From Metarhizium brunneum (lineage: Eukaryota > Ascomycota > Sordariomycetes > Hypocreales > Clavicipitaceae), in contig NC_089427.1 in NCBI RefSeq assembly GCF_013426205.1, positions 1,860,001-1,924,000 on the forward strand: DNA of 64,000 nucleotides, in the 5' to 3' direction. This document shows, piece by piece, positions 47,987 through 58,144 of this stretch. A model generated the notes under the pieces. The model ran no database searches. It had not been told where the DNA came from and worked only from the letters and a program-made list of their open reading frames with translations. How positions within the stretch are numbered: the stretch's first letter is position 1; every line of letters begins with the position of its first letter. The position numbers and the translations under genes are program-made.

Positions 47987-49765
47987 TTATGGTACAATCC
48001 TCCTCTGCTTCATGACATGAATCCTCGGGGCCATCCTCGGCCCAACCCACCAACCTCCCGTATACTTCCTCACTACGCCCCTCATCCACCTCATTTTCGC
48101 CCCCAGCCCAAGAGCTCGGTACTTGTCCTCGACTTCCCTCTGTCCCGGCCTCAGCAACTCGATTCCGCTATATCCATACACGACCCCGACCACATCCCAC
48201 TCTCCCAACGCGAGCGCCGTATCCTCAAGCAGCGCGTAGTCGAACTGCTGCCAGAAAGTCGGCCATCCGAGCTTCTCACTCTTCTCCGTCTTATCAAATA
48301 AGTAGACTGTTTTCCCTGGAGCTTCTACACCCCAGGAATCATTTAGTGCCAGTGGCAGACCGTGTTTGTTCTGGTTGAAGAGTGTCAGGCCCGTCATGCA
48401 GGTCAATACGTCGGCGTGGACGGTAATTGGTGTTGCGGCTTTGTCCGTCAGGCCGTAGAGCTGGCTGAGGGCTTCGCCGCCAGGGTAGTTTAGGCTTGAG
48501 AGGAGGAGCATGCCCGTGCTTGCGGACAGCGTAGCCAGAATCGAGAGGATCAGTGTGAAGGTTGCGACTTTGTAGACGGGGGACTTGGAAACGTGTGTCG
48601 AGATGTAGTTCGCGGATAGGGAGGCGGACAGAACGAGCGAGGGGACAACGTAGAATATGAAGCGTGTTTCCTTGTGCGGCTGCAGCGAGTAGATTGCGAT
48701 GTAGGATAGGCTGGGAAGCAGGAGGGCCTTGTTCTGGCGGTACAGAGCCGGATGGAAGGTAGAGAAGAGTATCAGTAGCAAGGCCAGCGGGTTAAGGAGG
48801 AGGCGTGGCAAGGCCGACGTCAAATAATAGTGCCAAGGTGACGTCCCCCAGTCCGAGGACGAGCCTTGCACGGCGTTGAAGTAGAAGCCCCAGAGTTCGG
48901 GCCACAGGGGCTTCTGCCAGAAGTAGCTGTCTATGGGCACGGAGACGAGAAGCGAGGCCGCGGCGGAGATGGCGCCCACGAGAATGACGGTACGCAGAGG
49001 CAGCTGCTTTGTGAGCAGGAGGTAGACCGTGGTCGTCGCGAGGAGGATGGCGATTTCGGAGCGGAACACTACCCCCGCAAAGGTCAGAATACTGAGAGCC
49101 TGTTTGGCACGGACGACGGTTTGTCGACGCGTGGCTTTTGGCAGGAGGAAGGCAAAGGCAAGTGTTGCTGCGAACAAAATAAAAAGGGTCAGTATTGTGT
49201 ATAAATCTGGGGGCCTGTCAAAGCTGGTGCAGTACTTAGTCCAAAGGCAAACATATTCGGCAGCGTCCTCCCCAAATAATACACCAGATGGAACTGGCTC
49301 ATCATCAGCGCGGTCCACCACCTCCCCGTCCCCTTGCCATATGCCTGTTGAACGGCATTCTTAAACACGAGCAAACAAGAGGCGTTGAACAAACACAGCA
49401 GCCATCTCACTACGAGCTGGGCATGCTGAAACCCCACGAGCGCAATGACAGGCTGGCCCAGACCCGCGAGGAGGACCGAGCCAATAAAGGTCCGCGGCAC
49501 CGCTCCAGGAAAGCTGAAGTGGTCATATGTCTGCCGGAAGCGCTCATGGATGTTGGACGTCGGGGTGCCGTAGATGAGAATGTCGTGTACGGCCTGCAGA
49601 TTGAACGACTCCTCGACCTTTGTGTGCGGGGCGATCAGGATGTGCACCGTGGGAAGGATAAATATGAGGGATGTGAGCAAGGCGTCTGCATCTCATCAGC
49701 TGGTGTTTCCATGAGTTGAAGCAGGCTGAGCGGGTAAGTGAGTGACACGTACCAACGAGCGCCAT
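47987..49765 (-). CDS. ALG12: Dol-P-Man:Man7GlcNAc2-PP-Dol alpha-1,6-mannosyltransferase (Alg12)
   Basis: Predicted product of 547 aa from three exons: 49765-49753, 49685-49236 and 49167-47987. It is an ER glycosyltransferase of family GT22 that adds the eighth mannose to the lipid-linked N-glycan precursor. The lumenal loop motif HTKVEESFNLQAVHDIL (residues about 21-37) is the signature of Alg12, and YDHFSFPGAVPRTFIG follows. Many hydrophobic spans fill the middle (for example ILVGAISAAASLLVSV), and HKETRFIFYVVPSL is the second GT22 signature. The first exon encodes only four residues (MALV) plus one base; the intron of 67 nt then joins DALLTSLIF. The length equals that of yeast Alg12 (551 aa). 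It diverges from YOS1 over only 382 bp. Confidence 0.93.
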
Positions 49766-50147
49766 TGTAATGCAGCACACAGATACAGATGAAATCGAAA
49801 ACCGACACTAGACCATTTCCTTTGATTTTTTCCCTTTTTTAATCAAGGCAAATATGAGGAAATGCCCCTGGGTACTAAATACTCTCCGTCAACCTCTGAT
49901 TGATGGATGAATAAAGGGCAAGTGAGAAAGTATGAGATATAAGACATGATAGGCAGGGGCACCCACCCACCTCAGCTACCTAGCTATGCAACTACAACAC
50001 GTAGCTCGAGGGTCCCTGCCTCTCACCGGATCGGCGCAACCATCCCCCGCCACGTATTCACAAGTTCACAACCACCCCCCAATCCATCAGACAAGCCCGT
50101 CGCAGCCGCCCGTCCTCACCAGAACCACGCAACAAGGCCTGGGCACA
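49766..50147. promoter_or_regulatory. Shared divergent promoter, ALG12 and YOS1
   Basis: The 382-bp gap contains no frame of interest. A CTACCTAGCTATG sequence (49974 region) recalls the TACCTA family. It must carry both promoters and leaders, so sharing of control elements is plausible. Confidence 0.5.
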
Positions 50148-50580
50148 ATGTTGTTCTTCGGCAGCTTCCTCTACATCACGGTGCTTCTGATCAACGCCGT
50201 GGCCATCCTCTCCGAAGACCGCTTCCTAGCGCGCAGTACGTCCATCCCCCTCCGCCAGCAGCGACCGACGAGACACATACGTGGAAGCCTCAAACGATGG
50301 TCACTGGCGACCTGGTAGCTAAAACATCATTCTCCAGTCAATCTCTCCCCGGCCTCGTACGATCCTGCCTTTGGCACCGGCGCCGATGCGAGCATCAAGG
50401 CAAAGATCATCCATTTAATCGCTAGTATTCGGACAATTATGCGGAGTACGGCTTTTACCTTTTTCTTCTTCCCTTCCCGCCTCGTGGGCAGTGGGTAGGC
50501 GAACAACGCTGACGAGGGACGCAGTGCCGTTAATATTTGTAAACTCGGTCATTATTCTGTACGAGTTGATACTGGGATGA
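50148..50580 (+). CDS. YOS1: Yos1-like ER-Golgi transport protein
   Basis: Predicted product of 83 aa from three exons: 50148-50235, 50338-50445 and 50525-50580. It is the Yos1/IER3IP1-type small membrane protein that works with Yip1/Yif1 in COPII vesicle formation. The N-terminal span is MLFFGSFLYITVLLINAVAI, followed by LSEDRFLAR, a signature of the family. The middle is lumenal or cytosolic (NLSPASYDPAFG). A second span, SIRTIMRMPLIFVNSVIILY, is followed by ELILG, a typical C terminus. The gene is easy to miss because each exon encodes fewer than 37 residues; the second intron (79 nt) removes an in-frame extension that would otherwise read TAFTFFFF. Splice phases agree throughout and length matches yeast Yos1 (85 aa). 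Confidence 0.92.
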
Positions 50581-51188
50581 GCGACACTGGCGACAAAAGA
50601 GGTACGAGCATGGTCCAGAAGGGAAGGGGGGGATTCACAGGCGTTGAGGGTGTAATTTACAGGGCCAATGATGGGCGTCATGGCATGGCTGGACAATCTA
50701 TGACACGCAGGAAATGGCCATTTAAACGGTTGGTGTATCCGGCATGACCTGCACCGCCATGTACACATACACGATTCAAAAGACAAATTGACGTTATTCA
50801 AGATCAGAAGAAGATGTGTTAATCTCCAAAGAGAAACAATTGCAAATTACCCACCCTGATTGGACACCAAGTGCTCGTCGTATCCCGCTAGCCAAGTAAA
50901 ACGACTATTTCTCTTCCAAATCAACGCCGTTCCGCGGTGCTATATGCTTCAAGTTACACTGCCCTCATATCGAGGAAGAACGTCGCTCCTAATGCTATTT
51001 TGCTTCCCACCAATGACACTTCTAGGGCTGTGAGTTCCTGAACAGACATAAAACGTGTACAAGCCCCCAGCCAGGTATTGTCCCATCATCAATCGTACAG
51101 GGCGAAAATCCATTCCGAAACATTTGCGCAGGGTTCTTTCGTCCTGCTTGTCCTTTGTAAACCCGCAGTCATATTAAGCCACTTGTCA
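50581..51188. other. Intergenic between convergent genes
   Basis: 3' flanks of YOS1 (+) and the deubiquitinase gene (-). No gene is recognised. Confidence 0.6.
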
Positions 51189-53797
51189 TCACGAAGACAG
51201 TAAATTGGCGCTCTTCTTTCGCCCCAATCCCATGCTGAGCCGGCTCTTACCAGCTTTTTCTGCCCTCTCTGGCGTATCGCCGTTCTCATGATCCATCGCA
51301 GGGCTGTCGCTGTTTGCCTTGTCCTTGTGGAAAAAGCTAAAGCTCTTCCGCGACATGGACTTGCTACCTCTCTTAGATCGGTCGAGAAATCCCATGGAGC
51401 CTGATGCAGAGCCATTCTCCTTCTTCCTGGCGTCCTCTTCCTGAGCTGCAGTCTTCTTGCTGGCATCCAATACCTTTTGGAATTCTTCCTGTTCAGTTCT
51501 GCGGGTCTGGATCCTCTGTACTTGCTCTTCACGCCGTCGTCTTTCGTCGTCTTTAGCTTGCCTCTCTCTAGCCTTCTCTTCCTCCTTTGCTGCTGCCTTG
51601 GCCTGCTTCTCTCTATCCTTCTCTGCCTGCTTGGCGGCCTTTTCCACGGCCTCACGCTCCTTCTTCTCTCTCTTCTTGTCTTCTTTGCTCTGCCCATCCT
51701 GTTTCACCGTTGGTGTCCGGGCAGAGCCTGCAGCTGCCAATCCCACTGGGAGGCTGGGTATTTCGCTCGCCGGAGGGGTAGGGGTGGCAATATCCGGCGC
51801 AGTCTGAGCGTGAGCGAGGCTTGACAGTGAATCTTGTTCTGGGATAGGCGGCGCTGGTTGCGTTGCCTGTCTCTTCAATGGGGTGGAGTCTCCTTTGTCA
51901 CTGTCCTCGTGGGCGACGTTCGCCGCCTGTGTTGCCAGTTTGACCTCTTCCATTCCCTCCTTTTCTTGCTCTTCTCTTACCTTCTCGAACGTGGTCTCCT
52001 GATAAAACAAAACGTATGCCGTGGCCATGCCCGGCTTGTCTCCGAAAAAGTTACGTACAAAGTGCTTATCGACAGGCTCAACCATTTCATCATCAAAGAG
52101 AAGCCATCCCCTGTCCTTGGTTTTAATGATCGACACATAGTGGCCATGATATGCATTGCCACCGATGTGTACGACGACAGCATACAGCTCGTACAGCCGA
52201 TCGGGGTCCTCTGCATCATCTGTAGTGTTGAACATGCGGAGGTGGTATGGATAGACCACTCGGTGGAAAAGCTTTTGTAGTCGGCTATAGTCCTCCGTGT
52301 ATTTAAATCGCTTCAAGTGTAGAGTCAAAATCTTAGGCAGACGCTTGACCTTCATGCGCTTTTCGGCCTCTTGTAAACCGCCGCAATGGTCACAGTGAAA
52401 TTTGTTTCGCTCGCACAGCATTTCCTCGGCTGAGAACTTCCGCAGACACGATGTAACGGAAGCGTGTTCTTCGAGATCAATGGACAGGTCGAGGAATGTC
52501 TCATCTCGTTGTGATGCCGTTTCACATGTTAGACACCTCGTCTCTGATGTTAACACGCCTTCAAAGATATCGTGAACCCATCCGATTCCGGGGGATTGAT
52601 AGCCTGCTGCTCCATGGTTCAGAGCGGCAGCACCAATAATATTTTCTACCGACTGGATTAGACCATCCTGTCTTCTGGCTTCCCCCAGTTCTTGATATTT
52701 ACGGGCGGTCTTTTCCACATTGGAAATGACATCATTCAACACCAAGCCGTAAAATTCGTGTGCATCCTGATGCATGGAATTTCGAAACATTTCGTTGTCG
52801 CGCTTGAATATCTCTAAAAATCGTTGTGGGCTCAGCACCCCGGTTCTGGTATTGCTTTCGAGAAGAGCCAGGAAGATGTCCTTCAGTCCCGTAAATGTAC
52901 ATTCATCCATGCCGTATGCGGCTCCATTCTGACTCGCCAGCTCCAATATGGGGCCTTTCAGCATGGCTTGTTTCTTCTTATACTCGGGTGTGTCGGGTTT
53001 GTCTTCGGGCTTCACGGCCTGCCCAGCGGGAGTCTGGCCGACGTTCATCGCCTGTCGTTGCTTGAGAGCCTGCGAAGCAGTCTGATTCTTCTTGTTCGGC
53101 TGCGGGGTCGGCGGGGTCGGGCTCATGGGAGGTCTAAGTGTCACATTGACTTTGGGTCGTGTGCCGTTCGGCGTGTTTGAGGGTGAGTACGGAGGATAGT
53201 TTATAACGCTCTCTCTAAACAGATCAGAGTAGAATAAGGCTTGGACAATAGAGTTGCAGTAACTAGGATGCTGTTGTTAGTGAACTAGTCTGAAGAGGAA
53301 AGGGGCCATCTAATGCTGATTTCCTACCATGTATTTCCAAACTTTTAGTTCGTGTTTGTCAGCTCACAATTTGCTCAATAAATCTTGGTGGAGGTCTCGT
53401 GGGCAGCCTTCCAAAGTTGGGCATGTGTGCGACACTTACATTCTCAAAACCAAAGAACTTGTCGCTTCCATCTTCACGTAACGGACCTGCATTTTGCAGC
53501 ATCTTTTCAAGGGGGGTGACTTCGAAAACAGTATCATCTTTCTTTTTCGCTTGAGCATCTTTGGATGGTTGGTTCGGTAGGGCCTGATAAGAGGCATTTT
53601 GTCAGCACAGCAACCCTCATACCCGGCTTGGCGCCAAGTGAGCAGACCGGAAACAGACAAATGATGGGGAGCGCTGTTGCCGAGCAAAACGGGCTGGGCG
53701 GGAAAGAAGAAACTAAATCAAAAAGTGAAGAGGGAAAAATTCAACAGGAAAAACGTACCGAACTGGCACTCTTAATTTTGGTCAAGAACCCAGCCAT
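51189..53797 (-). CDS. creB: CreB-like ubiquitin-specific protease (USP12/46 type)
   Basis: Predicted product of 756 aa from four exons: 53797-53759, 53583-53440, a 14-nt microexon 53341-53328, and 53262-51189. It is a deubiquitinase like Aspergillus nidulans CreB, which stabilises proteins in carbon catabolite repression together with the WD40 protein CreC. The N terminus is [13 protein letters not shown]. The Cys box is [15 protein letters not shown] (C66), the zinc ligands are CLTC (309, 312) and CDHC (356, 359), and the His box is YHGHYVSI (H440), followed by WLLFDDEMV (D457). The C-terminal third (about 590-756) is a charged, Glu/Lys/Arg-rich coiled-coil-like segment ending [11 protein letters not shown]. 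The microexon is required to give the catalytic Cys; without it the active-site motif would be broken. Length matches CreB (about 766 aa). Confidence 0.92.
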
Positions 53798-55677
53798 GAT
53801 GGCGACGCTGGCAGACGTCTAGATGCGGAGATGGTAACAGGGCACGTCGAGACGTCGCAGCGACGACGTCAGTTCAGCTGCTGGGCGGGATTAGCAGCCA
53901 CAGCTGCGCAGCGCCCGCAATGCGATGTCGGTGGCAATGAATGCAAGGTATCATTCGCATGAGAGCCGTTCTGATTTACTGTCGAAGCCAATTGCGAGAC
54001 ACAGGGAGTGAAGAGTGCAGGTTGGAACAGAAGAGAGTTCGCACTTTGCTCAGCCGAGTCAGGGCGTCGAGTCGAGTTGGAGCGGCGAGTGACGGAACGA
54101 CGGAGCGATGGGGGCGCAGGTCGGTCTGATGCACGCCCAGGACTGGTTCCGTAGCCGTCAACGGTTCTGGTACAACTTGACCTGGGGCAGAGCCAGAAGC
54201 GGAGGGATGGTGTGGCGTCGAGCGCAAAACGTGGTTGCGTGGGATGGCAAGATGGGGATGGATGGTGGATGGATGGTCCTTGTCTCCTTGTCTAGTCTCC
54301 GTACTCCGTACGGGGTAGAAAGTGGATGACGGTGGGATGGGATGGGACAGGTACGGAGTATTTCGGGCAAGAGTCGATAAAAGCTCTCCAGGCCGGAAAC
54401 AGGCTGCGTGACTGACTTGTTGTAATTGTCCAAAGCAGATTGCTGAGATATCAAGTCGATGTGCTCCGCAGATGAAAGGTCACTCGACCAGATACAATAC
54501 CCAGCTGTCGCGCGGTATGTTCCAATATGCTCGGTATTGTAAGGGCAAAGTCTTATCTTCGCAAAGGCTGTGCTTCCAGAACGCTGCGGACCGTCGTCCG
54601 TGGTGACAGAGCCAAGGAGGATAAATCTGAAGGCGTTTCTGGGCGACGCAAGGAGGAAGGATGGCACGGAAATAAATGACAAATGACGCACTCTCTCTCT
54701 CTTTTGGTCAACAAAAAAAAAACCAGGGGAGTATTGGGTGGCTGCCTAGTGAGTGGAGGCGAAAGCACGCAGCAGGAGACCAGGGAGAAGATGAGGTGTG
54801 AGATGTTGAGGTGTGTATCAAGGTGAGGTGGTGAGGTGGTGGTGACTACATGTGGTCAGAGGGAGGCACAAAAGGCAGGAGCGCACCCGCCAACTTTTGA
54901 AGTATTAATACGGAGTTGACGAGCGCTTGTTGGGCAAAAGTCCCAGCCATCCTTCGACACCATCAGACCTTGGAGGCGCCCCATATGTACATTGTGCAGC
55001 ACCACCATCATCCAAAAGCCTCGTGCAATCGTCGCAGTTAGGGCCAAGTCCGGGACGCATTGAATTCAAGCCATCAGCCAGTCCGCTCCTAGGCGGCTCT
55101 GCAGCCAGGGCCAGGCCAGCCACACACACCGGGACCCTCTCGACTTGACAACCCATCCTCAAATCGTCGGCGGAGTGGGCAGACGACGTGGAGATGACGG
55201 GCCCTGACAATGAAGGCTGGTTTTTGGGGGGGCTTGGTTCGGCCTTGGTTCGTCAACTTATGTTTCGATGTGCGTCGACCGAGGGTCCTCCGTGCTCTGC
55301 GTCTTGTGTCGTTTGTCGAGCCCAGGGCCCCAACTCCTACACGGATTGTCTGGGGACGCAAGGATCCCTGGTCATTGCCTGAGGGCTGGCACCGTGGATC
55401 GTGCAATACGGCAGCGCCGAGTGGTTCATCATCCTGCAGTTGTCCAACCATCCTGCCCGTCAAATCTTATCAAGTTCCTAGCTGGCCCCCCAGCGCTGCC
55501 TCTACTAGTTCAGAAGTGTTCTTTTTACAAGACCAGGGTACGGGGTGCCATGTTAGTAGTACAATGTATTGATTGTATGTACATTGACCAGATCACCCTG
55601 GGCGTTCCATTCCACCCTGGGTTTCCTGCCCTCGAGTTGTGTCACACAGCAGAAGATGATGGAGGTCAAGTCCATAA

Positions 55678-56200
55678 CTACCTAGGTAGCTATAAATAAA
55701 ATGATTATGTATGTGCGCCCTTTTTATAAAAGGCGCATTGCTGTGCGCGTTATCTGTTATACCCTAATTAGGGTTCCTCGTATGTAACACATACTTCTAG
55801 TCATGAGTGACCCCTTGCGACACACCCCCCAATTGGGTCCGTAAGTGAAGCTATCACGACTCACGAGCTGCGTAGATTGTAGCTTAACGCTTAGATAACC
55901 GGTTAGAGCTTTGCCTTCGGCTTAATTGCCTGTAAATTATTTTTCATGGTGTTTTAATAGCATACATATGTCTAGGCTTCTTATTAGCTGTAAGTAGGTC
56001 CGTTGACCTTTTTTATTTACCAAGGTGAGTTAAATGTGAGCGGCGCGCTCTTATTAGTCAGGCGCATTTCCTTCTTATACGCTTGAATCATCAACATCAT
56101 AAGCTTCTTTTCCTTTTCTTCTTCCCTATACACTATTACATTCAATTCCAGCTACATTTTATCTGACATTATGCCAGTTTCCAGGTGCCGCGCTTCCGTT
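55678..56200. mobile_element. Possible decayed transposon segment
   Basis: A stretch of low GC with abrupt composition change from its flanks. It holds CTACCTAGGTAG (55678-55689), a near-perfect hairpin of 10-bp arms (55714-55724 and 55728-55737, TGCGCC/GGCGCA with T/A-rich centre) and the palindrome ACCCTAATTAGGGT (55761-55774). There are no open frames. It could be a solo LTR or other element altered by RIP, but no terminal repeat pair or target-site duplication could be identified by eye. Confidence 0.35.
55761..55774. repeat. Telomere-like head-to-head palindrome
   Basis: ACCCTAATTAGGGT is a perfect 14-bp palindrome that places CCCTAA and TTAGGG units head to head. Only one unit of each is present, so it is not an internal telomeric array. 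Confidence 0.55.
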
Positions 56201-56245
56201 TAAGAGAGGAGCATCTAGGTACGGAGTAATGCCACTAGGCCATTG

Positions 56246-56584
56246 TCATGCCGGCAACCGGCAGACTCTGGGCGACGTCTTCAGTCCGCCCAAGTTGGCA
56301 TTCGACACTGTACATGTTTCCAGAGGGAACAATTCCATCTCAATGACGTCTGGGCTCGTATAGGCGGCGCCGGGGAACCGAGCGAGTTGGTATTGCGCCG
56401 CCGCTACATTGCCGGGCACTGAGGTTGCCACTGAAGGGAACGAACTAGACTTGTGGACGCATTCGGCATCTGAGACCCAAACTATCGAATTGCAAATTCC
56501 ACGCTCGATATCGAATGTCTTGATTTTGGGCCTTGACTGTCCAGGTTCTGTTAGCTTCTTGGATTTGGCACCATAATGCGTCAA
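56246..56584 (-). CDS. Uncertain hypothetical protein segment
   Basis: A frame of 112 aa with regular amino-acid use (CVHKSSSFPSVATSVPG, VIEMELFPLETCTVSN) and a plausible stop. Upstream, at about 56585-56730 and in another frame, lies a Cys-rich, hydrophobic-start segment (LLVCLLLSVSQYRVFEMACS) that could be the first exon of a small secreted protein. However, the splice site I tried (GTGAGT near 56633) gives a stop codon in the joined frame, so no consistent model could be built. It may be a real small secreted protein or a pseudogene. Its 5' end approaches the phosphate carrier 3' end. Confidence 0.25.
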   Translation of the reverse strand: MTHYGAKSKKLTEPGQSRPKIKTFDIERGICNSIVWVSDAECVHKSSSFPSVATSVPGNVAAAQYQLARFPGAAYTSPDVIEMELFPLETCTVSNANLGGLKTSPRVCRLPA

Positions 56585-56844
56585 TCACGTCTACTTCCAA
56601 TGGACGAGAAAGTCCATTTGAACACTCACAAGTTACACGGCAGATACAAACATATTCCGAATCAGCGCAACTGCATGCCATTTCAAATACTCGGTATTGA
56701 CTGACGGAAAGCAAAAGACAAACTAAAAGCACAAACTTTGAAATGTAACAGATTCCAGCGACTCAGCAATTCCAGCCCATTCCCCGTTTCCAGAGGGTGG
56801 ATTTCCTTCTCCCATTACCGAAAACCATGCGAGTGAATTTCTGT

Positions 56845-58144
56845 TTATTTCTCCTCCTCAGGTCGAGGAGGGCCACCGGTGGTCGGTAGGCCCATGAAAA
56901 TCTTGAAATAATCCTACAAAGGAATACCATTAGTGACGACACGGCAACATGGAGAAGGGGGGTTCGTGGCATGGGCTGGAGGCTTACATAAATCATCCAC
57001 TGGAGACCAGTCAGAGTGCCAATCATGACGATACGGACGGGGAGACCGTTCCAGAGTCCTCCGAATCCAATTTCCCCGTAGATCCGGCGTGTGACGGTCC
57101 CAAATGCCTCGCCAGGTTTTCTATACGCATTCAATTTACTGACCATGACATCGGCGGGGTGGGAGACAATGGCACAGAGAATACCAGCGAGGTATCCAGC
57201 GGTGAAAGAAACACCGGTTTGCGCAGCCTTGCCATAGTCGCTCTTTTGTCCGGGGAGACGGTCATAAATCTTTTCAACAATAGTCTCAAACGAAGCAAAC
57301 TTCATCATGGTATAGGGAATCTGACGTCCCCACAATGGATACAGTCCCTTGTAAAGGCCGGCCCAGCCTTCTTTGGCTACAATGGTGTTGATGCCGTGCA
57401 GGGTGCCAGTATAAGGGTTGGGTATGGTGCCCTGCATGCGCACTTTGACAGCTTCAAAAGGACAAAGAGCAATGTCGGCGAGGAACTCGGCGGACGCAGA
57501 AGCGGCCAGGTAAAGCCCAGTTTTGTACTTGTACGCAGCTTCTGGGCCAGCAATGTCGCTGTACGTCTTCTTGAAATATTCATACCAGCCGTACTTGAAG
57601 GATCCCTGTGCACTGTACCCAAAAAATGTAGGGCTCCAGCCGGTCATGATGCCGCGAATCCCTTGGGCGCGGTAAATCTTACTCCAAGCCTGGAAGTTGC
57701 TGGTGTACAGTTTCGAGTCGACTTGACGACGGGTTTTTACGAAATCAAGAGGCGTTACAGCCGTGTGTGTGAGGCCCTATTCAATCAAGCATTGCCATGA
57801 GCGAAAAGCACACACACATATATATACATGTTGCTCAAAAGCAACTCCCAAGGGGAAGGACTCACACAGGCCATGAGACCGCCAAAGGTGCAAGCAGCGT
57901 AATACTTGCCGGAATACAGCTCAATCTTGCCGGCCTTGGCCTGGGCAGCGGAGCTGGCCTTTTCAAATTCCTTTGTAGCTTCAGCGCCAAGCTTGTGTGC
58001 CTTGTCCTTTGCGTCTTCGACAACGGAATACACGCCGAAGAGGTCGGGCCGAGCTTGGTATGGCGTCGGCTTGGACATGCTGGTCTCCATTGGAGTGTAC
58101 ATGGTTCCCTTGAGGGCTTCAGGTCGCGGAAAGAGGTGTGCCAT
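56845..58144 (-). CDS. MIR1: Mitochondrial phosphate carrier
   Basis: Predicted product of 378 aa from three exons: 58144-57866, 57776-56988 and 56913-56845. It imports phosphate into mitochondria with protons and belongs to the solute carrier 25 family. The first 70 or so residues form an extended N terminus (MAHLFPRPEALKGTMY). Six transmembrane segments in three repeats follow, each with a carrier signature: PLDFVKTRRQ, PFEAVKVRMQ and [35 protein letters not shown] is the phosphate-carrier type start of repeat one, and SFKYGWYEYFKKTY and GRQIPYTMMKFASFE are also typical. The last exon, DYFKIFMGLPTTGG, is 23 codons including stop, reached over a 74-nt intron. Yeast Mir1 is about 311 aa; longer N termini are normal in filamentous fungi. 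Confidence 0.95.

Larger units (their letters stand above)
53798..56244. other. Intergenic, 2.4 kb, with repeat relic
   Basis: Upstream of creB and downstream of the uncertain gene at 56246. The left part is GC-rich with TACTCCGTA at 54302-54310 and TACGGAGTA at 54352-54360, and GGTGAGGT-type repeats near 54780-54840. The right part (55690-56200) is AT-rich and shows palindromes, listed separately. Confidence 0.5.

Noticed and set aside
55761..55774. Internal telomere repeat
   Set aside because: Only single CCCTAA/TTAGGG units in a palindrome, not an array.
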